Position numbers and translations under genes: made by a program. The notes below the pieces were generated by a model. That model ran no database searches and was not told the DNA's origin. It saw nothing but the letters and a program-made list of their open reading frames with translations. DNA of 64,000 bases from Shimia sp051201625 (GTDB taxonomy: Bacteria > Pseudomonadota > Alphaproteobacteria > Rhodobacterales > Rhodobacteraceae): the NCBI RefSeq assembly GCF_051201625.1, contig NZ_CP179203.1, forward strand, positions 930,001 to 994,000. Reading direction: 5' to 3'. This document shows positions 8,578 to 17,314 of this stretch, piece after piece. How positions within the stretch are numbered: position 1 is the first letter of the stretch; each line of letters starts with the position of its first letter.

Positions 8578-9777
8578 TTACTCAAGGCCCATACAGCTCG
8601 CATAATAACTTACTGTAGCGGGCCAATCCGAGAAAATTCCCGTTACCCCAACATCCTGCGCGAGCACGTCAATCACCTGATACATCATTCCGTCCGAATT
8701 AATGACATCCCTGATGGACTGGTAATACCAACCGCCGCCACTTTGCAAAGGCCCAGAACGTTCCATTGTCCAAGTAATAATTTTTAACCCAGCCTCACGC
8801 GCTTTGACCGCATATTCCGAAGGGACGATATTTCCGTCCTCAAGCTTCAACAACACCCAAATTGGAGGGGCGAGGTAATTGACTCCCATAGCCTTTAGAT
8901 CGTTCATCTGGTGGACCCAAGTATCGGGATTGTTGGAATTCCAGCCGCTGGCTCTAAAGCTGCCATCTAAGTAGACGGCTTGTTTACCAAACTCAGGCTC
9001 GTTCTTTATCCAATACAGAATATCATCAAGGTTGAACGACTGTGCCCACACGTCTGATGCTGGAATGTTAGCCGATTTGTATTCATCAATCATCTTTTGC
9101 GCGTAGTCTTCTTGAGTGAAACCGTCGTAAGGCATTTTGACGGCGGCACTTTTAAGCTCTGGCATAAATTTTGTGCCGAGTGATTTGAACAGCGTAATCG
9201 ACTCCGCATGGGTCATTAATTCACCGCCATCAGCGGCGTAAAGATCCGTGCGCCAGCCAGCGGTGCCATCCATGTACTCTTTGATTGTCAGTGCTTTGAC
9301 ATTCGCTGCATCCATCTTGCCAGTCAGGGCCTTGAACTCAGCCAGTGTGATGTCCGAGGTCCTGCATTCGGCATTGGCCCTCCCGTCGTGTTCGGCTGAA
9401 GTGAAACCAACCGTGCATTTAGCCGCTAAATTAGTTGCCAAGATGTCAGTTGTTGTGTGCAGATCGTTCTGTGCGTGACGGCAAACGAGTTGTTTGTCTG
9501 AGGTGAAGGTCACGTCACACTCAAGGATGCCAGCGCCCATGCGAGATGCTGCCACGTTGCTTTCGACAGTATGCTCGGGGAACTGCATTGGTGCGCCACG
9601 ATGCCCGATAGAGAAGTTGGTACGTTTCACTGGATCATTTGCGCAGGACATTAGTTTATTTTTGAGAAGGCCAGGTTCCAACAGGTCTATCAAGTAGAGT
9701 GGCCGTGGCCCCGTCGTTATAGGATCAGCAATTACGGGTGTGGCAACAGTAAGAACTAAAAGAATTGGTTTAAACAC
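8578..9777 (-). CDS. Secreted glycerophosphodiester phosphodiesterase family protein
   Basis: A 399-residue periplasmic or extracellular GDPD-family phosphodiesterase, which hydrolyses glycerophosphodiesters to glycerol-3-phosphate and an alcohol. The GTG start at 9777 has a GGAGAGG ribosome site eight bases upstream and begins a signal peptide (FKPILLVLTVATPVIADP); an in-frame start at 9924 lacks both. Catalytic and metal residues are HRGAP (His59, Arg60), PEHT (Glu68, His69), ECDV (Glu86, Asp88) and VCRHA. The C-terminal TIM-barrel half is complete (WTMERSG, GVTGIFSDWP). It stands alone, about 325 bases from the next gene on its strand. A role in phosphate or choline scavenging from phospholipid debris is inferred. 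Confidence 0.9.
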   Translation of the reverse strand: MFKPILLVLTVATPVIADPITTGPRPLYLIDLLEPGLLKNKLMSCANDPVKRTNFSIGHRGAPMQFPEHTVESNVAASRMGAGILECDVTFTSDKQLVCRHAQNDLHTTTDILATNLAAKCTVGFTSAEHDGRANAECRTSDITLAEFKALTGKMDAANVKALTIKEYMDGTAGWRTDLYAADGGELMTHAESITLFKSLGTKFMPELKSAAVKMPYDGFTQEDYAQKMIDEYKSANIPASDVWAQSFNLDDILYWIKNEPEFGKQAVYLDGSFRASGWNSNNPDTWVHQMNDLKAMGVNYLAPPIWVLLKLEDGNIVPSEYAVKAREAGLKIITWTMERSGPLQSGGGWYYQSIRDVINSDGMMYQVIDVLAQDVGVTGIFSDWPATVSYYASCMGLE

Positions 9778-10102
9778 GTTGGGACCTCTCCAAACTGGAT
9801 GCAGCCGAATATAACCCATTAAAATTTTGAACGAAGCATTCATTTGCCGAATATGTTTGTCGTCTGCCATACGGAACTTTTCTGCCATTCGACAGACGGC
9901 GCTGAAAGACCGGTCAAGGGTCAATTGGGAAATCAGCTAGTGCTAAAACTAAATTTTTCAGATTTCTATTCTGGCGTGGCAGCAAAAACCATTATTCCAA
10001 GTTCGCAAAGTCCAAATCTGTTCCGGCTGACCGCGTCCCGATTGAACGCTGTCCAATCTAAAGTTGGCCATTTAGAATCTGCGAAATTGGACACGAACAT
10101 AC
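9778..10102. other. Intergenic region upstream of the GDPD gene
   Basis: Probably carries the promoter of the glycerophosphodiesterase gene. No gene, strong palindrome or terminator was recognised. Confidence 0.4.
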
Positions 10103-12337
10103 TTAAAGTATAAGGTTGAACGTGTTGATAAGAGGTAATTCACGCGCGCGTATTCCGGTTAAATCAAACAGCGCATTACCTAAGGCTGGCATGGATGGGG
10201 GAGTGCCAGGTTCGCCCGCACCACCAATAAACGGGTTGTTCTCAAGGAGGCGAACCTCGAATTTCGGAGCGGTGTGCATTCGCACCGCGTCGTAGTCGTT
10301 AAAGTTCTCTTGCTGAGCTATACCATCTGAGAAAGTGATTTCACCCTGCATTGCGGCGGACAGGCCGTAGACTACGCCAGATGTCATTTGTGCTTCGACA
10401 ATTTTCGGGTCTAGGACCACGCCTAAATCGGCGGCGATCCAACATTTGTTGATCTTGATGCCGTTGCCAGTATCTTCAACTTCAATGACTTGAGCAACGG
10501 GTGTGCCAAAAGAATGCGTAAAGGCAACGCCGCGACCAATTCCGTCAGGCGTGCTTCCTGTCCAACCTGACATTTCCCCCACTGCTTCAATAACTGCTGT
10601 GGAAGGTGCGTGTTCGGCGCCGGCCAAATCAAGACGGAACTGCAGTGGATCTGCGCCTGCAGTATGAGCCAGCTCGTCGATGAAAGTGTCAAAAATAAAT
10701 CCATTCACAGAAGCGCCAACAGAACGCCAGAACCCCAAAGGCACGTCTATATCGGTTAAATGGCCAGCAATGCGGAAATTTGGAATACCATAAGGTTGGT
10801 CTGCAGCACCTTCAACGTGCAACCGGTCTGGGCCTGGAGGAATAGATCCTTGTTGACGCAGTGATGAGATGTGAAAAACTGAAGGCCCTGCAATTTTACC
10901 GTCAACAACCGCCGCCCTACCGTCTTTTACGACACCACGGAATCGCGCGAAGATTGCCGGTCGGAAAAAGTCATTGCGGATGTCTTCTTCGCGACTCCAC
11001 GCCATGCGGATCGGCGTGTTGGGTAACGCTTTGGCAATAAGTGCGGCTTGGACTGAAAAGTCGCTTTCGCCGCGTCGTCCAAAAGCACCACCCATCATGG
11101 TTGTGTTGATGGTCACTTGCGCTGGTTCAAGTCCGACGGCTTTGGCGCACGCATCACGGGTGGCGGTTGGCGATTGATTGCCAGACCACACTTCAAGGGT
11201 ATCACCTTTAAAATGTGCCGTGGTCGTCATCGGTTCCATCGTTGTATGTGCAAGCCAAGGCACATAGTATTCGGCCATCACCTCGGTGCCTGAAACCACG
11301 GCAGTCACATCGCCATCATCGCGAACCACACTGTTAGGTTCGTCATCCAGCGATGCCACGATAGCAGCTCGCAGTGCGGTGGTATCAGCAGGATAGGCCG
11401 CTTGAGCCCATATAACGTCAACCGCCTCTGCTGCTTGGATTGCTAACCATGTGTTCGTTGCAATTACCGCAATGCCGTCTCCCATATTAATGATAGCTTC
11501 AACGCCATCCATCTCCTTTGCAACTGTGTCGTCATAGCTGATCATACCATTGCGTGTAGGACTCATCCGGACGGTTGCAAATTTCATACCGTCTATCTTC
11601 ACATCGGTTGCGTATTGGGCTGTACCAGTTGCTTTCCCAACCATATCAAAGCGCGGCATCGGTTTACCAAGGTATTTCCACGTAGATTTATCACGCAGTT
11701 TAACGTCTGGTGGCGTCACATCACGTGCGGCTTCCACCAGATCACTGTATGGAATGTGTGTGCCGTCGGGTGTAATTACGGCGCTGTCCTGAGTGGTAAG
11801 TTCAGCAACGTCCACCTCAAGTTGTTTCGCTGCTGCAATCTTAAGCGTTTCACGCGCGGACGCACCCGCACGGCGCATTCGTTCGTAAAAATCCTTCATC
11901 GAGGTTGAGCCGCCAGTCCCTTGCAGGTCAAGCAATTTGCCAACTTTGCCTACCTGTTGGCGGAGGCCATGTTTGAACGGTGTATCTTTGTAATGCGCAC
12001 CAGGAATGGCAAAACCTAGAAAGACAGAGTTGTAATAGGCTTGTGCAGGAGGACCATGAAGCACGGAGATATCTTCCCAAGCGACATCTAATTCTTCAGC
12101 GGCCAAGGCTGCCAGCGTTGTCTGCACACCCTGGCCCATTTCGGCACGAGGTGTGATCAGTGTGATGCCATCTTGGGTGATCAAAACGAAGGGATTTAGT
12201 GTGACCTCACCATCACCAGCTACCAGCGGGTTTGGCGCATCTTTGTTGACTTGATAAATGCCAAACGCGACGCCGCCAACGATTGCGGCAGAGCCGATCA
12301 GAAAACTACGGCGTGCGATTGTTTTAGTGCGTCCCAT
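10103..12337 (-). CDS. iorB: Molybdopterin-binding subunit of a xanthine dehydrogenase-family hydroxylase (IorB-like)
   Basis: A 744-residue large subunit of an isoquinoline 1-oxidoreductase-type molybdenum hydroxylase or aldehyde oxidoreductase. The start chosen is the ATG at 12337, which has AAGGTG upstream and lies two bases after the stop of the small subunit. It gives a Tat-like leader with ARRSFLIG at residues 8-15, so the complex is probably exported folded with its cofactors. MMGGAFGRRGESDF contacts the molybdenum cofactor, and GGAGEPGTPP near the C-terminus holds the expected catalytic glutamate. The family oxidises N-heterocycles or aldehydes in the periplasm. No cytochrome c partner is encoded next to it, and the true substrate is unknown. 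Confidence 0.92.
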   Translation of the reverse strand: MGRTKTIARRSFLIGSAAIVGGVAFGIYQVNKDAPNPLVAGDGEVTLNPFVLITQDGITLITPRAEMGQGVQTTLAALAAEELDVAWEDISVLHGPPAQAYYNSVFLGFAIPGAHYKDTPFKHGLRQQVGKVGKLLDLQGTGGSTSMKDFYERMRRAGASARETLKIAAAKQLEVDVAELTTQDSAVITPDGTHIPYSDLVEAARDVTPPDVKLRDKSTWKYLGKPMPRFDMVGKATGTAQYATDVKIDGMKFATVRMSPTRNGMISYDDTVAKEMDGVEAIINMGDGIAVIATNTWLAIQAAEAVDVIWAQAAYPADTTALRAAIVASLDDEPNSVVRDDGDVTAVVSGTEVMAEYYVPWLAHTTMEPMTTTAHFKGDTLEVWSGNQSPTATRDACAKAVGLEPAQVTINTTMMGGAFGRRGESDFSVQAALIAKALPNTPIRMAWSREEDIRNDFFRPAIFARFRGVVKDGRAAVVDGKIAGPSVFHISSLRQQGSIPPGPDRLHVEGAADQPYGIPNFRIAGHLTDIDVPLGFWRSVGASVNGFIFDTFIDELAHTAGADPLQFRLDLAGAEHAPSTAVIEAVGEMSGWTGSTPDGIGRGVAFTHSFGTPVAQVIEVEDTGNGIKINKCWIAADLGVVLDPKIVEAQMTSGVVYGLSAAMQGEITFSDGIAQQENFNDYDAVRMHTAPKFEVRLLENNPFIGGAGEPGTPPSMPALGNALFDLTGIRARELPLINTFNLIL

Positions 12338-12339
12338 TT

Positions 12340-12807
12340 TTACACCTTTTGTGCGATGCGATGCGCTGCATCTTTGATTGCTGCCCGAATGCGTGGGTAG
12401 GTGCCACAACGGCACAGATTCCCCTGCATGGCATCGTCGATGTCTTGATCCGTAGGCTCGGGGATTTCGTCAAGTAAGGCGGATGCGTTCATGATCTGAC
12501 CTGATTGGCAGTACCCGCATTGAGCTACCTGATGATCTACCCATACCTGTTGGATTGTTGCCATATTGTCGGGCGCGCCAAGACCCTCAATCGTTGTCAC
12601 GTGGCCCCAGACATCCGCCAGTGCGACTTGGCAGGAACGCACGGCTTCACCATCAATGTGGACTGTGCAGGCGCCACACGCCGCAACACCGCAGCCAAAT
12701 TTTGTGCCCGTCAGGCCTATCTCATCACGCAAAATCCAAAGGAGTGGGACATTATCAGGCAATGAGACATCGTATGTAATTCCGTTAACCGTGAGTTTAT
12801 TTGGCAT
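12340..12807 (-). CDS. iorA: [2Fe-2S] subunit of the molybdenum hydroxylase (IorA-like)
   Basis: A 155-residue electron-transfer subunit with two [2Fe-2S] clusters. The plant-ferredoxin cluster uses Cys39, Cys44, Cys47 and Cys59 (FGCGVAACGACTVHIDG). The helical-domain cluster uses Cys97, Cys100, Cys132 and Cys134 (QCGYCQSGQ and CRCGTYPRI). It has no signal peptide of its own and probably travels across the membrane with the Tat-tagged IorB subunit. The gene precedes iorB by two bases in one transcription unit. Confidence 0.93.
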   Translation of the reverse strand: MPNKLTVNGITYDVSLPDNVPLLWILRDEIGLTGTKFGCGVAACGACTVHIDGEAVRSCQVALADVWGHVTTIEGLGAPDNMATIQQVWVDHQVAQCGYCQSGQIMNASALLDEIPEPTDQDIDDAMQGNLCRCGTYPRIRAAIKDAAHRIAQKV

Positions 12808-13410
12808 TTTTACTTTTTCTCTTTAATCGAATACGTCAATTAGAGCTACATAGACGCTTTTAAATTTTGCGAGCTTAGTGAAAGCCCAAGCCAACGTGAT
12901 CAAAATGGTTTCATTCAGCCACTCCCTGCTGATTTTGTGATCTCACAATAACGGGTCTCATCAAGACCTTTTTCATGTTCATCCGTGTTATTTGGATAAT
13001 CCTCCAGATGTTCGAATTTACTTTCAAATGAACATTCACGCGTAGTATTTTGATGAATTTGGAGGTGATCATGAACGGAAAAACACTTCTGCCCCATGTA
13101 TCGGAAATACTTAACTAATCTAAAATTAGGAATAGTGGGCTGCTTCGTGAAAACAGGCCCACGTTTTTGGCGCGCCAAAACAAACCGACAGGTATCCCCG
13201 TTCGTTCGCCATCACTCCCACGGCAACCCAATTATTTTGGTCAGGAGCCTAGACCCTAACAACCTGATCCAGCAAAAAACTGTTGCAATCAATAATTATC
13301 ACACTTTAATATTCTAAAGGCCAATGCAGAATTTAAACTTCCGGCTTGGTCAATTTTGGTTTTTAAAATTTAAAATTTTCTTTTTTTAACGCTACATACA
13401 AGGTATTCAA
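12808..13410. other. Divergent promoter region, iorA / Ntn-amidase
   Basis: AT-rich 603 bases between two outward-facing genes. GGAGGTGATC at 13061-13070, a near-perfect complement of a 16S 3' end, precedes a 15-codon frame (13071-13118, MNGKTLLPHVSEILN) that ends at once. It may be the stub of a lost gene or a leader peptide. The AT-richest part (13350-13390) lies just before the amidase gene and probably holds its promoter. Confidence 0.4.
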
Positions 13411-14514
13411 ATGGAAAAATTTTACACTTCTAGGGTAATTAAATTTGTCGGTTCAGTTTTTTTGGTCGTTTCGATAGCGACACAGTCAGCACTGGCTTGC
13501 ACGGGAATTATTATTCGATCGTCAGACGGTACGACAGTACCAGCTCGGACAATGGAATTCGGATTTGACATTCAATCAAACATTTTCGCTGTTCCAGCCG
13601 GCACAACAATTGAAACGCTTGGGTTAAATCCAGATGTGTCAGGGTTCACTTATGACGCAAATTATGGGTTTTTAGGTGCAAACGGGTTGGGCATGCCAAT
13701 CGTGTTTGATGGTGTGAATACAGAAGGCCTATATTTTGGAGCTTTCTACTTCGCCGGTGATGCCGTTTTTTCAGATTTGACGGATGAAAATCGCAGTCGA
13801 GCCGTTTCATCTGAAGAAATGGGGAATTGGATCCTTGGTCAGTTTTCCACAGTTAACGAAGTCAAAGCGGCACTGCCGACAATTGACGTTGTCGGAACGT
13901 ACGTGGCCGAAATTGACGGGTTCGCACCTTTTCACTACGCGGTGACCGACGCTTCGGGTGCCTCAATCGTCATTGAGTACACAGCGAGTGGCCTTACCGT
14001 TTTTGACAACACAGTAAATGCTGTCACAAATAATCCATCCTATGATTGGCATTTAACTAATCTCCGCAACTACGTTGGGCTGCAGAGTGAAAATCGTGGT
14101 TCAATGACGGTTGGATCAAAAGAGCTTGATCCTTTTGGCCAAGGCAGCGGTCTCTTGGGTTTACCGGGCGATCACTCTTCGCCGGCTCGGTTTGTTCGCG
14201 CTGTAGCGTTCGCCAATACATCGCTTCCCTCCGATGACGTGGACGAAGCCATCTTTAAAGCGTTCCACATCCTGAACGTCTTTGACATCCCGAAGGGTTC
14301 AATCCGCGATGTGGATAGTGATGGCATCCACACCGACTACACGTTATGGACGTCGGCTGCTGACACGACGAACGCGCGCTATTTTTACAAAACATATCTG
14401 ACCCAGAGTGTTGAGAGCATCGACGTTAAAAAAGCCGTATCGTCCATAACCGAACCAAAAACGCTGCAAATGGAAAGCGGTTTCATCGTTCGCGACAGAA
14501 CGGGAGAGTTCTAG
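13411..14514 (+). CDS. Secreted linear amide C-N hydrolase (choloylglycine hydrolase family), copy 1
   Basis: A 367-residue Ntn hydrolase of the penicillin V acylase / bile-salt hydrolase family. The signal peptide ends ATQSALA and is followed directly by Cys30, so cleavage would expose the N-terminal cysteine nucleophile (CTGIIIRSSDGTTVPARTME). Other expected active-site residues are the Arg in ARTMEFGFD, the Asn in NNPSYDWHLTNLRNY and the Arg in SSPARFVRA. Gram-negative relatives hydrolyse acyl-homoserine lactones or other N-acyl amides in the periplasm. The natural substrate here is unknown. An ATG after AAGGTATTCAA sets the start. A paralogue lies 5 kb downstream. Confidence 0.9.
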   Translation: MEKFYTSRVIKFVGSVFLVVSIATQSALACTGIIIRSSDGTTVPARTMEFGFDIQSNIFAVPAGTTIETLGLNPDVSGFTYDANYGFLGANGLGMPIVFDGVNTEGLYFGAFYFAGDAVFSDLTDENRSRAVSSEEMGNWILGQFSTVNEVKAALPTIDVVGTYVAEIDGFAPFHYAVTDASGASIVIEYTASGLTVFDNTVNAVTNNPSYDWHLTNLRNYVGLQSENRGSMTVGSKELDPFGQGSGLLGLPGDHSSPARFVRAVAFANTSLPSDDVDEAIFKAFHILNVFDIPKGSIRDVDSDGIHTDYTLWTSAADTTNARYFYKTYLTQSVESIDVKKAVSSITEPKTLQMESGFIVRDRTGEF

Positions 14515-14928
14515 TTCAAATGTTGGGCTAATTTTTCATATTTTTTGTTTGCGTTGTGCTGTTGGCTTTTCGGGAAAAAGCTGAGTAAAGGTGGCGGCTA
14601 ATTAGTGTCGGTCTAACAATGTCACCGGGCTCCATGGATACGTAGTTTCTCGCTCGGGGCGGAAGGTGACCCCGAGTAAGAGGCTCGCTGACTTGTCTCA
14701 CATTACTGGCCATAATTAACGTCTACGCCGTAGGTAATGTGAGATACCTTCGTGTCTTATGTCGACAGGCCGTTGGTGAAATAAATACTCTGCGCTTCAA
14801 GGTCACAGCGGAATGCAAACACACAACGCCATGGCTCGGCGGATGATTTCTGTGATCGTTTTGAAGAACCGGAACGGAAAACGCTTTGTCATGAAATGGT
14901 ACTGACTTTAGGTGCTGGCCTCTCCAAC
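14515..14928. other. Intergenic region with IS remnant
   Basis: Lies between convergent genes. It contains the IS6-type transposase remnant described separately, a 7-bp stem CTCGGGG/CCCCGAG (14653-14676) and an 11-bp inverted repeat (14696-14706 with 14734-14744, 27-base spacer). These may belong to the decayed element. Confidence 0.5.
14740..14892 (-). mobile_element. Degenerate IS6-family transposase 5' remnant
   Basis: Reading leftwards from an ATG at 14892, the frame gives MTKRFPFRFFKTITEIIRR, then ALCVCIPL, two in-frame stops, and SAEYLFHQRPVDIRHEG. This follows the N-terminus of alphaproteobacterial IS6 transposases (FKTSPEIIRLAV, then YVRFPLSLRNVEDLLHERGIDI and HET, recalled from memory) almost position for position. 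The stops show it is dead. Weaker similarity (ERETTYPW) may continue to about 14620. It starts 37 bases from the end of the DUF4130 gene. Confidence 0.62.
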
Positions 14929-15756
14929 CTACGTTCCTTTGATATCACTTTCGCGCCGGTCTAAGATTTTAATTGCACGCTTGGGCGGCTCTTTTGGCAC
15001 AGCCTCATGCATTGCCAAAACACGTTGTTCAGCAGCGTTGAGCATTTCAGGAATTAGTCTAGTTTCAGGTAAGTTTTTCCAATATTTGAGTGGCATTTCG
15101 GACCGCATTGCAGAGGTTTTGATACGTGCTGGGTTGAAGATATTTGAGAAATATACGCCCCATAGCTCTGTTGTGGCGTCTTCTGGCAGGTTAGGTGCTG
15201 CGATTGTTTTATGGAATGTGAGCTTGCCTGCTTGAAAACGTGCAGTCCCTGTTGGTGTAGCAATCGTCCAATCCATGTCTGCAAAACGTTTGGCAAAAAA
15301 GGGTGCCGCCGCTTCAATGATTCTGTGATCAGGTTCAAACCACGATCCAAACTTGCGCCGCCCGCTCACTGAGGGCAGTTCATGAAATCGGACAAAAGCA
15401 TGCATCTTGTGGAGATCACGGCGCACAGATTTGGCCATTTTTGCCAAAGACTGCGTCAGCGAGTCGGCTGGATTATGCAGAGGGCATCGGTTGGTTTGAT
15501 GGCGCATTAGCGCTGCATATAATTGGCTAGGCGCTTGTGTATCTTTGTGGCACAAAACGGACCGAGTGAGATCAAGAAATGATTTTGGCACAAAAACAGC
15601 ATTTGGCCCGCGGCCCTCAGGGATTGGTTCGCCAGAAAACAAAGTCACATCTGCCCAATCCACAGCCTCTGGAGGAATGGCATGGCTGGCCAAACACCTT
15701 GCTGCCGCGCGCCATGCGGCCTGAAACCCCATTTCAGGAAGTGTGACGCGATACAT
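14929..15756 (-). CDS. DUF4130 / TIGR03915-type DNA metabolism protein lacking a UDG domain
   Basis: A 275-residue protein of the family found beside the radical-SAM DNA repair protein encoded upstream. Recognisable parts are MYRVTLPEMGFQAAWRAAAR at the N-terminus, VRRDLHKMHAFVRFHEL in the middle and FSNIFNPARIKTSAMRSEM towards the end. The ATG at 15756 shares one base with the preceding stop, so the pair is translationally coupled. In many Alphaproteobacteria, as I recall, this domain is fused to a UdgX-type uracil-DNA glycosylase. Here the protein stops after the linker-like tail KEPPKRAIKILDRRESDIK, next to an IS6 remnant. Biochemical function is unknown. Confidence 0.85.
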   Translation of the reverse strand: MYRVTLPEMGFQAAWRAAARCLASHAIPPEAVDWADVTLFSGEPIPEGRGPNAVFVPKSFLDLTRSVLCHKDTQAPSQLYAALMRHQTNRCPLHNPADSLTQSLAKMAKSVRRDLHKMHAFVRFHELPSVSGRRKFGSWFEPDHRIIEAAAPFFAKRFADMDWTIATPTGTARFQAGKLTFHKTIAAPNLPEDATTELWGVYFSNIFNPARIKTSAMRSEMPLKYWKNLPETRLIPEMLNAAEQRVLAMHEAVPKEPPKRAIKILDRRESDIKGT

Positions 15757-16985
15757 CAAAACAGACTTAACTGTTCGGGTGGTGGTGCGTAGCGAGCCTT
15801 GAGAGACGCGCTGTCGATTAATGATCCGGGGCTCCAATCGGGAAGCAAGATAAACGGTTCAGCTTGTTTCACGCGGGCGCCTATTCTCAGGAGATCTGCG
15901 TATCTAACAGGTCCAGACCGCCTCGCGGCAAGGATACGTTGCACTGTTCGAGCGCCAAAGCCTGGTACGCGCATGAGCATATGCCTGGCCGCGCGAGACA
16001 CATCCACTGGAAATAAAGCTCGGTTGGCAAGAGCCCAGGCGAGTTTTGGATCAATCTCAAGATCCAGATTTCCCGATGGGGCGGCGCTGGTGATTTCATC
16101 AAGCCCAAAACCGTAAAACCGCAGTAGCCAGTCGGCCTGATACAAGCGATGCTCTCGGATTAAGGGCGGTTTAATCAGCGGTAGTACGGCCGAGCTTTCC
16201 GGTATTGGACTAAATGCCGAATAATAAACGCGTTTTAGTTTGAAGCCCTCGTAGAGTTGATTTGCCGTTCCCAAAATATCGCGATCATTCGCACCGTCTG
16301 CTCCAACGATCATTTGGGTCGACTGGCCAGCGGGTGCAAATCGGGGGGGACGTTTTCCTGTCACGCTTCGCTCCCGACTTGCGTCACGGTTTCTGCGGAA
16401 TCCGGCCATCGCGGCGCGAATACCATCCGGTTGTTTTTGCGGAGCAAGCCTTTTCATGCTGCTGTCAGTGGGCAATTCTACATTAATCGACAGACGGTCT
16501 GCAAAGAGACCGGCTTGTTTCAACAAATCGTGGCTCGCTTCGGGAATGGACTTAAGGTGAATGTAGCCTTTGAACCCATGCTCCACACGCAAACTGCGTG
16601 CGATGCGGATCATGTCGGACATTGTGTCATCAGGACTGCGAATGATACCTGAACTTAGGAATAGCCCTTCAATATAATTGCGCCGGTAGAATTCAAGCGT
16701 GAGAGTGATCACTTCCTCTGGTGAAAACCGAGCACGCTCAACATGCGAAGACACGCGGTTGATACAATAGACGCAGTCATAGATGCAAAAGTTCGTCATC
16801 AGGATTTTCAATAGGCTGATACAACGGCCATCAGGCGTGTAGGCGTGGCAAATCCCCGAGCCACCAGAGCTGCCAAGCCCACCTGCCTTTGAATCGCGAC
16901 GTGTCGTTCCTGAGCTCGCGCAGGATGCATCGTATTTCGCAGCATCCGAGAGGATCGCAAGTTTTTCCTGTAAAGTTTTCTTCAT
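15756..16985 (-). CDS. Putative DNA modification/repair radical SAM protein (TIGR03916-type)
   Basis: A 409-residue radical SAM protein. The cluster-binding motif CIYDCVYC uses Cys67, Cys71 and Cys74. Further cysteines (Cys22, Cys46, Cys55) in the N-terminal extension could bind a second metal. A C-terminal helix-hairpin-helix (MRVPGFGARTVQRILAAR) indicates nucleic-acid binding. Family members are always or nearly always linked to the DUF4130 protein, as here, and are predicted to act on DNA, but no reaction is established to my knowledge. The start at 16985 matches the usual family N-terminus (MKKTLQEKLAILSDAAKYDA). Confidence 0.9.
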   Translation of the reverse strand: MKKTLQEKLAILSDAAKYDASCASSGTTRRDSKAGGLGSSGGSGICHAYTPDGRCISLLKILMTNFCIYDCVYCINRVSSHVERARFSPEEVITLTLEFYRRNYIEGLFLSSGIIRSPDDTMSDMIRIARSLRVEHGFKGYIHLKSIPEASHDLLKQAGLFADRLSINVELPTDSSMKRLAPQKQPDGIRAAMAGFRRNRDASRERSVTGKRPPRFAPAGQSTQMIVGADGANDRDILGTANQLYEGFKLKRVYYSAFSPIPESSAVLPLIKPPLIREHRLYQADWLLRFYGFGLDEITSAAPSGNLDLEIDPKLAWALANRALFPVDVSRAARHMLMRVPGFGARTVQRILAARRSGPVRYADLLRIGARVKQAEPFILLPDWSPGSLIDSASLKARYAPPPEQLSLF

Positions 16986-17314
16986 GAGAACAATAGTAGA
17001 ACATTTATCGATTCCTGCAATAGGCTAGTGCTGTCAGACGGGCTCAAACTTTTCTTCGTTTGCGAGAACGACCGTGAATCCAAGCCAAAAAGCTGACTTC
17101 TCACCTTCAAGGCAGCAAGCGCTGGGCCTGATTTAGATAGAGCAGACATTTGTGTTTTCTAAAGCTTATGCCGGGTGAAAGCCCATTCTAACCGATCCTG
17201 CAAGTTGCATTGGCGGCCGTCCCCGACATTACGCATTGGCTTAGTAACTTTGAAAGCCAACCAACGATTGCAAAAATCAATTGGTCTAACTTTGTATCCA
17301 CTGTGCCAATGATC
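16986..17314. other. Intergenic region upstream of the radical SAM gene
   Basis: About 330 bases. Presumably contains the promoter of the radical SAM/DUF4130 pair near 17000. No gene or clear structure was seen. Confidence 0.35.
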
